In this document: positions 36,989-47,746 of the stretch, one piece after another
How positions within the stretch are numbered: the stretch's first letter is position 1
Layout of the letters: the number at the start of each line of letters is the position of its first letter
Assembly (NCBI GenBank): GCA_016715285.1
Contig: JADKAO010000002.1
Coordinates: forward strand, 310,001-374,000
Source of the DNA: Actinomycetales bacterium
Lineage (GTDB): Bacteria > Actinomycetota > Actinomycetes > Actinomycetales > Dermatophilaceae
DNA length: 64,000 nucleotides
Direction: 5' to 3'
The notes under the pieces: generated by a model
What the model saw: the letters and a program-made list of their open reading frames with translations, nothing else
The model's database searches: none
What the model was told of the DNA's origin: nothing
Made by a program: the position numbers and the translations under genes

Positions 36989-38242
36989 TCACGTTGGGGC
37001 CGGGCCATCCGACGGTGCTGCTGCTGACCCGGGCACAGGCACAGGCAGCGTGGCCGCAATCTCGAACCCGCCTTCCGGCAGCCACCCCCACGTGAGTGCA
37101 CCCCCGACGGCCTCGGCTCGCTCGACCATCCCGCTGATGCCGTGGCCTGGGGTGACCGATTCACCACCGGGTATGCCGTCATCGCGGATCGTGACCGTGA
37201 TGGTGCGCTGCCCTCGGGCTACCCGCACCCAGACCCGGTCACCAGTCGAGTGGCGTGAGGAATTGGTGACCGCTTCTTGGACGATGCGGATGATGGCGTC
37301 GGCAATGTCATGCGGGACGTCGTCGATGCTGGTATCGAAGTCGAGCGCCACATCCGGCTTCGGCAGGGTCCGCACCCAGCGTGACAAGTCGTCCCGGACC
37401 TGCGCCCGCGCTTGACCGCTCCGCAGTTGGGTCACCGCCCCGCGCACGTCGCGCAGGAGCCCTGATGACAGCGATCGGGCCTGGGCCACGAGTTCGGTGA
37501 GATCCGGGTGGTTCTTGCGGTCGATGAGCTCAAGGGTGAGCGCGAGTGCCGTGACTTGGTGCCCCATGCTGTCGTGCAGATCGCGCGAAATCCGCAACCG
37601 CTCCTGCGCCTTGCTCGCCTCGGCAAGGCGCGCCTGAGCCGCCGCAAGTTCGCGATTGGTCACTTGGAGACGCTCGTTCGCCGCCGCGAGCGCAACGGCA
37701 GTCTGGTATGCCGCGTCGCGAGATTGCGCTTCCCTCACCACGACTCTCACCATGAGGCCCGCGAAGAACATCAGCGCGGCATACACGAGGGTCCACACGA
37801 TGGTGCCCCCTTGGAGCGCGAGTGCAGCCACCAGCGCCGCCACTTGCACGACACCGATCAGGATGAGCGTGCGAGTCGAGACCACCCAACCTGCCACGCC
37901 CGCGGTGAGCACCATGAAGACGGGGGCGATTTGCTCTGCGCCGTAGACGAAGACCGCACCCATCGAGGCGGCGACGATGACCACAACCAGGGGGCCGTCG
38001 AGGGGATGCGGACGCACGAGCGCGTCCGCGAGCGCCACGAACGCCCCAAGAATGATGACCGACAGGACCCACCAGATCCACGGCACCTCCGAGCGGTGGC
38101 GGCTGAGCGCCGCAGGGAGCACCGTCCCGGCCCAGGCGACGACGCCACCAATCGCAGCCAATTGAATGGTGCGATCACGTTCGGGCAGCGGCACCGCTGG
38201 CACTCCCCCTGGTGGGGCGTCGCTCGGCGGCGTGCCAGTCAT
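36989..38242 (-). CDS. NarL-family sensor histidine kinase
   Basis: 417 residues, intact. ATG 38242; five to six membrane helices (residues about 25-165), then a coiled coil (ANERLQVTNRELAAAQARLAEASKAQERLR) and the HisKA_3 box RISRDLHDSMGHQVTALAL with His223. The ATPase has IVQEAVTNSSRHS (N-box), IRDDGIPGG (G1) and GHGISGMVERAEAVGG (G2), ending in a Pro-rich tail. The cognate regulator gene lies 49 bases upstream on the same strand in reverse order (regulator first). The sensed signal is unknown; the architecture matches DesK/LiaS-like membrane sensors. Confidence 0.9.
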   Translation of the reverse strand: MTGTPPSDAPPGGVPAVPLPERDRTIQLAAIGGVVAWAGTVLPAALSRHRSEVPWIWWVLSVIILGAFVALADALVRPHPLDGPLVVVIVAASMGAVFVYGAEQIAPVFMVLTAGVAGWVVSTRTLILIGVVQVAALVAALALQGGTIVWTLVYAALMFFAGLMVRVVVREAQSRDAAYQTAVALAAANERLQVTNRELAAAQARLAEASKAQERLRISRDLHDSMGHQVTALALTLELIDRKNHPDLTELVAQARSLSSGLLRDVRGAVTQLRSGQARAQVRDDLSRWVRTLPKPDVALDFDTSIDDVPHDIADAIIRIVQEAVTNSSRHSTGDRVWVRVARGQRTITVTIRDDGIPGGESVTPGHGISGMVERAEAVGGALTWGWLPEGGFEIAATLPVPVPGSAAAPSDGPAPT

Positions 38243-38291
38243 TCATGAAGCGTACGGACAACGGCGTGCCGCGCGGAGGTGTTTTGGCGAG

Positions 38292-39002
38292 TTAGCCCGC
38301 GATGACCCCAAGCGCGATGGCGCGGAGGACCGCTCGGGTCCGATCGCGTACTCCGAGCTTGAGCAAGATGGCGGAAACGTGGTTCTTGACGGTGCCTTCC
38401 GCAAGGCGCAGCGCTGTGGCGGCTTCGCGGTTGGAATACCCGGCGGCGAGCAATCGGAGCACCTCGACCTCCCGCTCGCTCAGCGGCTGCACCACGTCAC
38501 TGGCAGCAGCACCCGACGAGGCGTGATTGCCAGCTGCGCTGACCAATCGGTCGAGCAGACCGGCCGTCAGCCCAGGCTGGATCACGCGCCCACCCGTCGC
38601 CAGGGTTTCAATGCTCTCGACAAGTTGCCTGAGCGTGACGTCTTTGAGCAGATAGCCCCGAGCACCGAGTTTGAGCGCCTCGAAAATCGCCTCGTCGTCG
38701 TCGAACGTCGTCAGCACGAGGACCGGAGGCAACGCGATCCCTTGAGCCACGGCGGCGCGGAGCATCTCCAGCCCACCCATGCGCGGCATCCGGAGGTCAA
38801 GGAGGACCACGTCGGGTCGATGGCTCGCGATGATCTCCAGGCCGGCGATTCCGTCGTCGGCTTGCCCCACGACAGCGATGTGCGGGCTCAGGGCGAGCAG
38901 GGCCTGAATGCCTTCACGGACGAGGTGTTGGTCGTCAACCACGACGACGCGGATGCTCGTCTCACCGGCAGTCGCCGGGTCGGGGAGAGCTGAGGCGTTC
39001 AC
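38292..39002 (-). CDS. LuxR/NarL-type response regulator
   Basis: Start GTG 39002 gives about 236 residues. Receiver: RVVVVDDQHLVREGIQALL, Asp69 in DVVLLDLRMPRMGG, VLVLTTFDDDEAI, and the conserved Lys in GYLLKDV. HTH: PLSEREVEVLRLLAAGYSNREAATALRLAEGTVKNHVSAILLKLGVRDR. Partner of the kinase encoded 49 bases downstream. Target genes are not evident here. Confidence 0.92.
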   Translation of the reverse strand: MNASALPDPATAGETSIRVVVVDDQHLVREGIQALLALSPHIAVVGQADDGIAGLEIIASHRPDVVLLDLRMPRMGGLEMLRAAVAQGIALPPVLVLTTFDDDEAIFEALKLGARGYLLKDVTLRQLVESIETLATGGRVIQPGLTAGLLDRLVSAAGNHASSGAAASDVVQPLSEREVEVLRLLAAGYSNREAATALRLAEGTVKNHVSAILLKLGVRDRTRAVLRAIALGVIAG

Positions 39003-39220
39003 ATTCCTAGGGTATGCCGTCGGCGAATGCAACCACGGGGTGCCGAAAGTCATGGGTCAAGGTCATGACCAGCGGCACATCACGTGGCTGAGAAGTCGGC
39101 GCAGACTGGGGATGCGGGTCCGAAGGGTTGGCGCGGGTGCGGCGCGAGGGGACAACCCGACACTCGGGCCCGCGACCTGACGCAGGGCTGGGGCACGTTC
39201 TACACGGGTTCTGCATTGAG

Positions 39221-39295
39221 GCCTTGGACGAGAGCAGTGGACTGGTGGGATAACTCCTCCGAGGGTCCAGTCACAAACACTCACTCGTCCAAGGC
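39221..39295. terminator. long structured element downstream of hspR
   Basis: Outer arms GCCTTGGACGAG (39221-39232) and CTCGTCCAAGGC (39284-39295) are perfect complements, and inside them GGACTGG can pair with CCAGTC. It lies 33 bases beyond the hspR stop and is likely the terminator of the dnaK operon. A regulatory RNA structure is possible. Confidence 0.65.
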
Positions 39296-39327
39296 TTCAT
39301 CCGTGTCCCGGCCAGCTGGTCCGGCTG

Positions 39328-39762
39328 TTAGCGACCGCCCCACAGCACGAGCGCCTGAGACGTCCCGCGCGAGCGAGCGGGCCGCTCACCCGGACGCATG
39401 GCCACGATGTCACCAGAGCGGGCAGCCGCAAAGATTCGGCTCCCCGAATGCGCCCGGACTCGATCCAATTCGCCTCGGAGAGAGTCGATTTGAGATCGAA
39501 GCGAGGCCACTTGCTGCTCCAACGCGAGGATGCGTTGGATGCCGGCCAGTGAGATGCCCTCGTCTTGCGAGAGCCGCTGGACCTCTCGCAGCACGGCGAC
39601 GTCACGGGCGGAATAGCGTCGCCCACCGCCGCGGGTGCGGGAAGGGCTGACCAAGCCGAGCCGGTCGTATTGCCGCAACGTCTGCGCGTGCATTCCCGCC
39701 AGTTGCGCCGCCACGGAGATCACGAACACGGGGCTGTCTTCGTCAGGAACGAAACTACTCAT
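39328..39762 (-). CDS. hspR: heat-shock repressor HspR
   Basis: MerR-family repressor of the actinobacterial heat-shock regulon, which uses DnaK as co-repressor. ATG 39762 follows GGAGGTGAG; the in-frame ATG at 39780 overlaps that site and is rejected. The 144-residue protein has VFVISVAAQLAGMHAQTLRQYDRLGLVSPSRTRGGGRRYS (HTH with wing), an EGISLAGIQRILALEQQV coiled coil and a basic tail. It is last in dnaK-grpE-dnaJ-hspR, the order found in Streptomyces and Mycobacterium. HAIR-type sites precede both dnaK and clpB. Confidence 0.95.
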   Translation of the reverse strand: MSSFVPDEDSPVFVISVAAQLAGMHAQTLRQYDRLGLVSPSRTRGGGRRYSARDVAVLREVQRLSQDEGISLAGIQRILALEQQVASLRSQIDSLRGELDRVRAHSGSRIFAAARSGDIVAMRPGERPARSRGTSQALVLWGGR

Positions 39763-39840
39763 CGTGCTCACCTCCTTCACGGTGTGACTTGGGGGTCACC
39801 TGACACTCTCAACCAGGGGGTATGCCGTGCCGCACTCGGC

Positions 39841-40878
39841 CTATTGCGTTGCCTTCGCCGCCAGCTCGGCGCGCGGATCGACGTCGGCCTCGTCGGCCTG
39901 GAGTTGCTCAAGAGCCGCACGCGCGGCGTCGCTGAGACGTTGCGGCACCACGACGAGCACCTTTGCCAGGAGGTCGCCGGTGTGCTTTGACGTTTTGACG
40001 CCTCGGCCTTTGACGCGCAGCACTCGCCCACTCGGCGTTCCGGGCGCGACCCGGACCCGCACGGAGTCACCCGTGAGGGTCGGCACCGACACGGTCGCGC
40101 CGAGTGCGGCCTCGGCGAAGGTCACTGGCAGATCGATCGTGAGGTTGTCGCCTTCGCGACCAAAGACCGGGTGCGGGGTGACTGTGACATGCAGGATCAG
40201 GTCGCCGCTCTCGCCACCGGGGTCACCGGCATACCCCTTGCCGCGCAGTCTGATCTTTTGACCATCCTTGACCCCAGCGGGGATGCGGGTGGTGACCTGC
40301 CCTGTCGGCCCGTCTAGGGAGACCGTGTCGCCCGAGACTGCCTGCCGGAAGCTCAGGGTGACACGAGCCTCGACGTCTTGACCACGGCGCGGTCCGCGCG
40401 GAGCACCATAGCCGCCGAAGTTGCCGCCAAAGCCGCCTTGCCCACCGGCATACCCACCGGCACCGCCGCCACCGAAGAGCCCGCCGAGCAGGTCCTCGAG
40501 ATCTGGCTGGCCGCCGCCCCGTCCGCCGCCACCACTGGTCGTGAAGCGCACGTTGCCGCCTTGGCCGCCGAACATCCCCGAGAACATGTCCTCGAAGCCG
40601 CCGGCCCCACCCGGGCCACCCGCCGTGAAGCGGGCGCCGCCGTGGGTCATCGCGCGGATCTGGTCGTACTGCTGGCGCTGCTCGGGGTCGGAGAGCACGG
40701 CATACGCCTCGCCGATCTCCTTGAAGCGCTCCTCGGCCTTGGTGTCGTTGGCGTTCTGGTCGGGGTGGAGCTTGCGCGCGAGCTTGCGGTACGTCTTCTT
40801 GATGGTCGCGTCGTCAGCGTCCTTGGCGACACCGAGGATCTTGTAGAAGTCCTTCTCGACCCAGTCCTGGCTAGCCAT
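39841..40878 (-). CDS. dnaJ: co-chaperone DnaJ (type II, no zinc finger)
   Basis: Stimulates the ATPase of DnaK and delivers substrates. Intact, 345 residues: J-domain DFYKILGVAKDADDATIKKTYRKLARKLHPDQN with HPD at 38-40, then a very Gly-rich G/F region with many GGxGG repeats, then two C-terminal beta domains (VTLSFRQAVSGDTVSL, IPAGVKDGQKIRLRGKG, LTIDLPVTFAEAALGATVSVPTL). The four CxxCxGxG zinc repeats are missing, so it is of the DnaJ1/CbpA-like class used in actinobacterial dnaK operons. It starts 12 bases after grpE. Confidence 0.93.
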   Translation of the reverse strand: MASQDWVEKDFYKILGVAKDADDATIKKTYRKLARKLHPDQNANDTKAEERFKEIGEAYAVLSDPEQRQQYDQIRAMTHGGARFTAGGPGGAGGFEDMFSGMFGGQGGNVRFTTSGGGGRGGGQPDLEDLLGGLFGGGGAGGYAGGQGGFGGNFGGYGAPRGPRRGQDVEARVTLSFRQAVSGDTVSLDGPTGQVTTRIPAGVKDGQKIRLRGKGYAGDPGGESGDLILHVTVTPHPVFGREGDNLTIDLPVTFAEAALGATVSVPTLTGDSVRVRVAPGTPSGRVLRVKGRGVKTSKHTGDLLAKVLVVVPQRLSDAARAALEQLQADEADVDPRAELAAKATQ

Positions 40879-40890
40879 GGACCACCTCCC

Positions 40891-41618
40891 TTACTGCGGG
40901 TTGGCGACCGCAACGCGGGCGGCGCGCACGACGCGCTCGCCGATGCGGAAGCCCGGTTGAAGCACGGTGACGACGGTCGTCGCGGTCGTGCCCTCGGGCA
41001 GGTCAGCGGCAATATTCATCAGGGCTTCGTGGAAGTTGGGATCGAATTCGTCTCCGACAGAGCCGAATCGCTCGATCCCGAGCTTGGCCAGGATGGTCTC
41101 AAGCTTCTCGGAGATCGCGGCAAACGGGCCGCCCTCGAGGTCGCCGTGCTCGCGGGCCAGGTGGATGTCATCCAGGACCGGGAGCATCGACTCAAGGACG
41201 TGTGTGATGCCGGCTTCGCGCGCGAGGGACCGGTCGCGGTCCACCCGCTTCTTGTAGTTGACGTATTCGGCTTGCAGGCGGCGCAGGTCTTCCAGTCGCT
41301 CGGCCGCGAGCAGGGTGTCGGGGTGCTCACCTTCGGTGCCATCGGTTGCCTTGGGAGCGCCCGTCGCGGGGTCAAAGAACTCCGCCTCGCATGCCGTGTC
41401 GCCAGCGCCGCTCGCGTTTCCGGCGTCGCTCGCGTTTCCGGCGCCGTGTGCGGCGTCGCTCTGGCCGGCCGCAGCCCCAGGCTCACACGGGGTCTCGGGC
41501 GTCATCGCGGGTTCCACCGAATCTCCTTCTGCTGCAATGCCATCCGAGACAACCGGCTGGCCGGCGGCCGGTGCGTGAGCACCGACCGCCGACTCGTCAG
41601 CGGCCTCGAAAGGCTGGG

Positions 41619-41622
<4 letters not shown>
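40891..41622 (-). CDS. grpE: nucleotide exchange factor GrpE
   Basis: Releases ADP from DnaK. 243 residues, intact: a long acidic, Ala/Gly-rich N-terminus with an imperfect GNASDAG repeat, the coiled-coil LAAERLEDLRRLQAEYVNYKKRVDRDR, then LPVLDDIHLAREHGDLEGGPFAAI and the C-terminal beta part GDEFDPNFHEALM...TVLQPGFRIGERVVRAARVAV. It starts 4 bases inside the 3' end of dnaK, so it is translationally coupled. Confidence 0.95.
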
Positions 41623-43526
<1,904 letters not shown>

Positions 43527-43550
43527 GGGTGTACTCCTGCTTAGGTTGTG

Positions 43551-43578
43551 ACGGCATACCTGGTGTTGTGTATGCCGT
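43551..43578. repeat. inverted pair of ACGGCATAC/GTATGCCGT in the dnaK leader
   Basis: Two facing copies of the window motif, 10 bases apart, 25 bases upstream of the dnaK start. They can form a 9-bp hairpin in the leader RNA. Confidence 0.7.
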
Positions 43579-43654
43579 GTTGGTGGTTGGGCTTGAGCCT
43601 TCGGGACTCAATCTGCGGTCTGATCGGCGTGGTTGTCAAGCCGGGGCTCCGCAA

Positions 43655-43677
43655 AGTTGCGTCTAAGTCACTCAACT
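43655..43677. promoter_or_regulatory. HspR operator (HAIR-type) upstream of dnaK
   Basis: AGTTGCGT-N7-ACTCAACT, an 8+8 inverted repeat with one mismatch and the 7-base spacer of HAIR. It resembles the perfect site upstream of clpB. Confidence 0.8.
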
Positions 43678-43736
43678 CTGAGGTATGCCGTGTTGTTCCC
43701 GGCTCCGTGGGTCATCTTTCTGGGGCTCTTCCGCTG

Positions 43737-43906
43737 TCGATACCGAGGCCCGACGTGTGGCTCGCCAGCGGGTATCGATTGCCGGGCAGCTTCATCCGGA
43801 GTCGATACCGGCGCCCGACGTGTACCTCGTCAACAGGTATCGACCCGGGCAGCCTCATCCCGAGTCGATACCAGCGACCGACGTGTACCTCGCCAACGGG
43901 TATCGA
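43737..43906. repeat. array of three TCGATACC...GGTATCGA units
   Basis: Units at 43737-43778, 43802-43842 and 43865-43906, period 63-65 bp. Centres are closely alike, with CCCGACGTGTnnCTCGnCAnC. Lies upstream of the dnaK promoter and next to the left boundary repeat of the accessory island. Confidence 0.9.
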
Positions 43907-43930
43907 ATGCGCGGCCCACCAACAATGAGG

Positions 43931-44261
43931 GCCTGCCGACAGTCGCCGGTGTTGCTGGCACCCGGCATACTCCAGACCACATGACGCAAATGGTGGCTTC
44001 GAGGTCGTCTGTCGGCGACGAAGCCACCATTTGAGTCAGCCGACACGACCGCGTCACCGCCCGGCCGTTTTGCGGCAACGGACAAAGAGTCCCACCACCC
44101 AGTGGCGCAACATCGCGGGGGCCGCGTCGTCCGATCCGCCTACGCTCTACCGCGTGCGCGCCGGCAGCACGCTTGGAACGACGCAACCGATGAGCCGAGG
44201 CCTCTCCGAGAGACCCAACCCAAACGACCATTGTGTGTGACGTTACGTCACACCCGACACT
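43931..44261. repeat. left copy (R1) of a ~330-bp direct repeat bounding the accessory island
   Basis: Very similar to 53277-53498 plus 54796-54904. Shared parts include GCCTGCCGACAGTCGCCGG, an AAATGGTGGCTTCG hairpin (43988-44032), ACAAAGAGTCCCACCACCC, and the palindrome GTGTGACGTTACGTCACAC at 44235-44253. In the right copy this palindrome sits 15 bases upstream of a merR gene. Identity looks near 85-90% by eye, so the duplication is not recent. Similarity stops just where the merR coding region would start. Confidence 0.88.
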
Positions 44262-44721
44262 TGGCTCTGACAGCCTGAGTTGGCCCCACCATGACAGTTT
44301 GGGGTGGCCCCACTTGGCCGGCGTTTCTGCCCGCTCACTCCGCCAGCACCCGGGCCGGCACTGGCATACCATCGACCAGGCCGGGCACTGGACCACTTAC
44401 GTGCGCGCCATCGCCCGGCTCTTCGAGCAGCTTCACGCCGACCTGACCCCAATCGACTACGAATGGCGACGCATCTCCGCCCTACCCGCCGCCCTCCGGG
44501 CCCAGGCCTGGAGACTCCTCCCCAACGCGACGCGCGGGGAACCTCCCCGCTTCAGCGCGAGCCTATGGGTGCAATACACCGGCGGTGAACTGCAGCTCGC
44601 GCCGGCACAGCTGCACGAATGGAACGCGACCGACGACCCCGAGACGGGCGACGTGATCGAATCGGCCGCGACAGGACTCGGCAAGCCGACCGGCGAGCCG
44701 CTGGCCTGGCAACCACCTTGA
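44233..44721 (+). CDS. hypothetical protein at the left island edge
   Basis: The frame gives up to 162 residues. The likely genuine part begins around HWHTIDQAGHWTTYVRAIARLFEQLHADLTPIDYEWRRISALP and ends WQPP. The first residues are encoded by R1, so the true start was probably cut off or lies inside the frame. No motif, signal or membrane span. In the same frame after the stop a further protein-like stretch follows (see next entry). I do not recognise a family. Confidence 0.45.
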   Translation: MCDVTSHPTLGSDSLSWPHHDSLGWPHLAGVSARSLRQHPGRHWHTIDQAGHWTTYVRAIARLFEQLHADLTPIDYEWRRISALPAALRAQAWRLLPNATRGEPPRFSASLWVQYTGGELQLAPAQLHEWNATDDPETGDVIESAATGLGKPTGEPLAWQPP

Positions 44722-44803
44722 AGCACCACGATCCCGGGCGTCAGCCGCCTGCAACGGCGCCCGCCCTGCGCCATCGGGACTGACCCGCCCTGCCAGACAC
44801 ACG

Positions 44804-44976
44804 ACCTCAACGTCCTCGCAGCCACCCTCGCCGCCGGAGAGATCGGCAGCGAACACACCCAGCACCTGGAATGGATCGCCAGGCACGCACCCGACGCCGA
44901 GACCATCGGCTACCTCGAACACGTCATGCCCGGCCCGACAGCGATCATGAATCTCCGCAGCACCCTCGGCCGCTAG
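44804..44976 (+). pseudogene. orphan C-terminal fragment
   Basis: Without any start codon the frame reads DLNVLAATLAAGEIGSEHTQHLEWIARHAPDAETIGYLEHVMPGP and ends LRSTLGR at TAG 44976, with convincing actinobacterial composition. It is in frame with the preceding hypothetical gene beyond its stop. Probably the tail of a truncated gene. Confidence 0.35.
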
Positions 44977-45010
44977 CTCCACACACGCTTCTGCGTACCG
45001 AGGGCCACCA

Positions 45011-45205
45011 GTGGCCGTCGTGGAGAGGTGGGGACTCGACTGGGCGGTCGCCGACCCGAACGGCTAGCTGGATCGCCGTATCCCCCAATGGATGGGTGAG
45101 ACGCTGGCGGTTCATTATCACTTGGCTGAGTTCAGGCTTCCTGAGCCGCGGCCCAAGTCCATCCGCCCGGTGACAGCGGCTCCCGCGAGTCACAATGATG
45201 GCTGA
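45011..45205 (+). pseudogene. short fragment with internal stop
   Basis: Reads VERWGLDWAVADPNG, a TAG, then LDRRIPQWMGETLAVHYHLAEFRLPEPRPKSIRP to a TGA at 45205. Composition suggests a decayed gene. No family recognised. Confidence 0.3.
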
Positions 45206-45609
45206 GTGTGCCACCGTCAGTGCTGAAGGAGACACCATAGCGATCGAGGAGTTGGGGCGAGCCGGTGGGCCCCGTGCTCGCTCAGCACGTCGGGCGGTGC
45301 TTCCCCGGTGTTCTGATACAGGGGGACACCCTGTTCTCGTTGTGCGAAGACTCGGCGGACGAGGCTTCGGACTCATACACGCCGGAGCGGGTCCGTGAGT
45401 GGCTCGCTGGCTACGAGCGGGCGCTTGATAAACTCGGTCTTGACCTGCCCTACCCCAATGCAGGCAGAGTCACGCCTCAGCAGATGCTCATGTCCGTTGG
45501 TGACCAGCGCCTCCGTGCATCCCTTCGGGAGCGCACAGGCCGCCTCGCGGGGATGGTCGCTCTCGGCCGGCACCTCGACGCTATGGACCAAGCGATCCCG
45601 CTGGCTTGA
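45195..45609 (+). CDS. DUF6959-like small protein, possibly frameshifted near its start
   Basis: The body reads VGRCFPGVLIQGDTLFSLCEDSADEASD...VREWLAGYERALDKLGLDLPYP, which resembles small actinobacterial proteins annotated DUF6959 (FPGV-x-QGD followed by a helical half). Those are often found among candidate immunity genes of polymorphic toxin systems. ATG 45195 joins this body only with a shift near 45265. A C-terminal extension to LDAMDQAIPLA follows. The family call is from memory of the FPGVxxQGDxL pattern. Confidence 0.5.
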
Positions 45610-45618
45610 GATCTCATC

Positions 45619-45992
45619 GTGGCCGGCATCGAGACCCAGAGCGTGGTCGCGGTGGCACAGCTTCCGCCAGGATCTACCTGGCGAGACGGGCGAGATGCCG
45701 TCGTGACCATGCTCGCCTCCCTGAGCTACACAGTTGAAGAGCCCTGAACCCGGACGACGAGTGGGAGGTACTCCCCCGAGCGTTCGCGTACTGGGAACTC
45801 CCACCGGAGCACTTCCTTGGACCATTCCTACAGCGTGTGCCAGGCGTTGACGCCCTGTCCGATCTCGACCGCGAGCTTCTTCTGCTGTTCCATGAGCTTG
45901 ACCATGAGACTGAAGCGGTGCGACGCGGGGCAGTCGTGGAGCGCATGCGCCGGCTGGTACGCGCACACTCGCCCGAGCGTTGGCGGACGTGA
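45619..45992 (+). CDS. hypothetical, one frameshift, coupled to the next gene
   Basis: GTG 45619 starts AGIETQSVVAVAQLPPGSTWRDGRDAVVTMLASLSYTVEE. After one missing base near 45745, LNPDDEWEVLPRAFAYWELPPEHFLGPFLQRVPGVDALSDLDRELLLLFHELDHE follows to the TGA at 45992. About 124 residues, helical and acidic. The next frame begins before this stop, so the two are probably co-translated. No family recognised; the size and context match immunity-type genes. Confidence 0.45.
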
Positions 45993-46303
45993 ACATGCTG
46001 GAGCACTTCGATCTCCACCTCCTTGCCAGGGCCACGGGTAGTCGCGCCGACGAGTGGCGAGCCGACGGCGTCTCGTGGGAACTGCATGAGGGACCCGAAA
46101 CGAACAAGCCAGCCGCGTGGTTGATTCTGCGCAAAGGAAACGCAGACGGGCAGCTGACGCTGTGGACCTCCGGCGAGGTCGAACTCGACTGGGGCAGCTC
46201 GCCAGCTGACACCCATTGTGAGCATCGAGAGGTGCTGGACCCTGACGACCTAGACCGCTGCGTCGACTTGTTAGCAGCTCGGGTGCGCGAATGCGTCGGT
46301 TGA
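45980..46303 (+). CDS. hypothetical, possible immunity protein
   Basis: TTG 45980 or ATG 45995; about 103 residues: MLEHFDLHLLARATGSRADEW, KPAAWLILRKGNADGQLTLWTSGEVELDWG, ending LLAARVRECVG. The alternating strands with a conserved-looking WTSGEVELDW are typical of small SUKH- or Imm-like beta proteins, but no family can be fixed. A short frame (46291-46518) overlaps its stop and may be another remnant. Confidence 0.5.
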   Translation: MADVNMLEHFDLHLLARATGSRADEWRADGVSWELHEGPETNKPAAWLILRKGNADGQLTLWTSGEVELDWGSSPADTHCEHREVLDPDDLDRCVDLLAARVRECVG

Positions 46304-46447
46304 GAGCCTCGCTCGCCCGCGCCAAGCATGTCGTGGAGCGCGTACAGGCTGACCGCCCGGGACTGAGGTGGGATCCAAACGGGGTGGTGGAGCCGGAGCT
46401 GGACGTGGCGGGCGCGACCGCTCGCCTGCACCTGGGCCCCCACCCTG

Positions 46448-46648
46448 ATGACCCAGATCGGCGAGGGCCACAGCCCTGCGTCGAGCGTGGTCTACGGGCT
46501 CGAGGGCCCTTGGGGTAGCGGCAAGTCCTCCGTCATTGCCCTCCTGACGTCGTACCTCACCGAGCCGTATGTGGATGTTGAGCGTCGGGACGTAGAGACC
46601 ACCCTTGGTGACGCGGACACCGCCCGTGTGGAGATGCTTCTTTCCTGA
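46448..46648 (+). pseudogene. N-terminal fragment of a KAP-type P-loop NTPase
   Basis: Reads MTQIGEGHSPASSVVYGLEGPWGSGKSSVIALLTSYL. GLEGPWGSGKSS is the Walker A of KAP-family NTPases, which are membrane-associated and frequent in defence and mobile loci. The frame ends after 66 residues, whereas these proteins usually exceed 400, and no Walker B follows in any frame, so only the start of the gene remains. Confidence 0.65.
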
Positions 46649-46713
46649 GACCGAAGACACTCACCGACCTGCGAGCGGTTCGCGGCATGGCCGGCCGATG
46701 GAGTGTTTGGTCC

Positions 46714-47367
46714 CTAGACCGGTTCGGCTACGAAGTGCCAAGTCGAGCCGGGAGGCTGGCCGCCGTAAGTCATCACGTGCAGTTGCCCGACGAGATGGAG
46801 CACAACGGAGGCGATACGGTACTCGGCGGGATCAGCTTTCCAGCCCGCGACGCGGAGTTGTCGTCGAGCCCAAGCCAGACACTGCTCCAAGGACTCCAGG
46901 TCAGGCACTGCGACCGTTCCCGAGTCAAGAGCGTGATCGACTGCAGCGACGACCTCGGCCCCTACCGGGTGCTGGGCGAGAGCGGTGTCGTTGAAGCGTC
47001 CCTGCCGCGATCTGAGCGTGTGCCGTGCCCCCGTACGCTCGTCCCCGTGCCAGCGGCGCGGGGTCGCCGGCGTGACCGCGTCACCAGCTGGGAACCGCAG
47101 GCCGCGCCGCTTCTCGGAACGGCGTAGTTCCGCGTACTGCTGTTCGAGCACCTGATGTGTAGCTCGAACCTCGTCCAACAGCGCCAAGGCAGGCAGCAAG
47201 AACTCTGGGTCATGCCATGTCCGTCCGACTCGTTCCTCGAGGTACGACCACGTCGCCTGAAACCCAATCGGCTGCGAAATCTGAATGCAAGAACCAAGGG
47301 CGTGCAGGCGGTACGCAAACGGTAAAGAGCTTTCCCGCACCCGTCTTGCTTCTCGCCCGAACCCCAC
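46714..47367 (-). CDS. hypothetical protein on the minus strand
   Basis: About 217 residues. The better part starts near LPFAYRLHALGSCIQISQPIGFQATWSYLEERVGRTWHDPEFLLPALALLDEV and ends HLVGQLHVMTYGGQPPGSTWHFVAEPV. Mostly helical. The N-terminus may continue upstream in another frame (MPAEPVAVRDLVGFGEW near 47420) if one indel is allowed. The only leftover gene in the island on this strand. No family recognised. Confidence 0.5.
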   Translation of the reverse strand: MGFGREARRVRESSLPFAYRLHALGSCIQISQPIGFQATWSYLEERVGRTWHDPEFLLPALALLDEVRATHQVLEQQYAELRRSEKRRGLRFPAGDAVTPATPRRWHGDERTGARHTLRSRQGRFNDTALAQHPVGAEVVAAVDHALDSGTVAVPDLESLEQCLAWARRQLRVAGWKADPAEYRIASVVLHLVGQLHVMTYGGQPPGSTWHFVAEPV

Positions 47368-47746
47368 TCGCCGAAGCCTACGAGATCCCGGACCGCGACG
47401 GGCTCGGCTGGCATCCGCGGAGCCTTGCGCTCATCGGCATGAGCGCAAGATGCCGCGCAGCGGGGCGGAAGTCGAGACCCATCGGAGGATTCCGACAAGG
47501 TGGCGACACTGGCCGCAGTCCACGATCTTGTCGGACCGCAGGCCAGAGGCCCGAAGCTCAGACATGATGTGCCGGACCTACATCTGCGTCACCCCGGTTG
47601 CTCGCTCGACAAACTCTGGCGTAACGCCTGGAGGACTGTGATCCACAACGCCGGAAGTCAGAAATACCTGCATCTGGGACACGGACGTGGGCATTTCAGC
47701 GCTGATGTCAGTGTCGGGTGGCATGATCAGGTCAGAGGAGGCCGCC
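47368..47746. other. gap without a confident gene
   Basis: Contains an 85-codon plus-strand frame (47500-47757) with no family features and the likely promoter of the DUF433 antitoxin-like gene. Nothing else supported. Confidence 0.3.
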
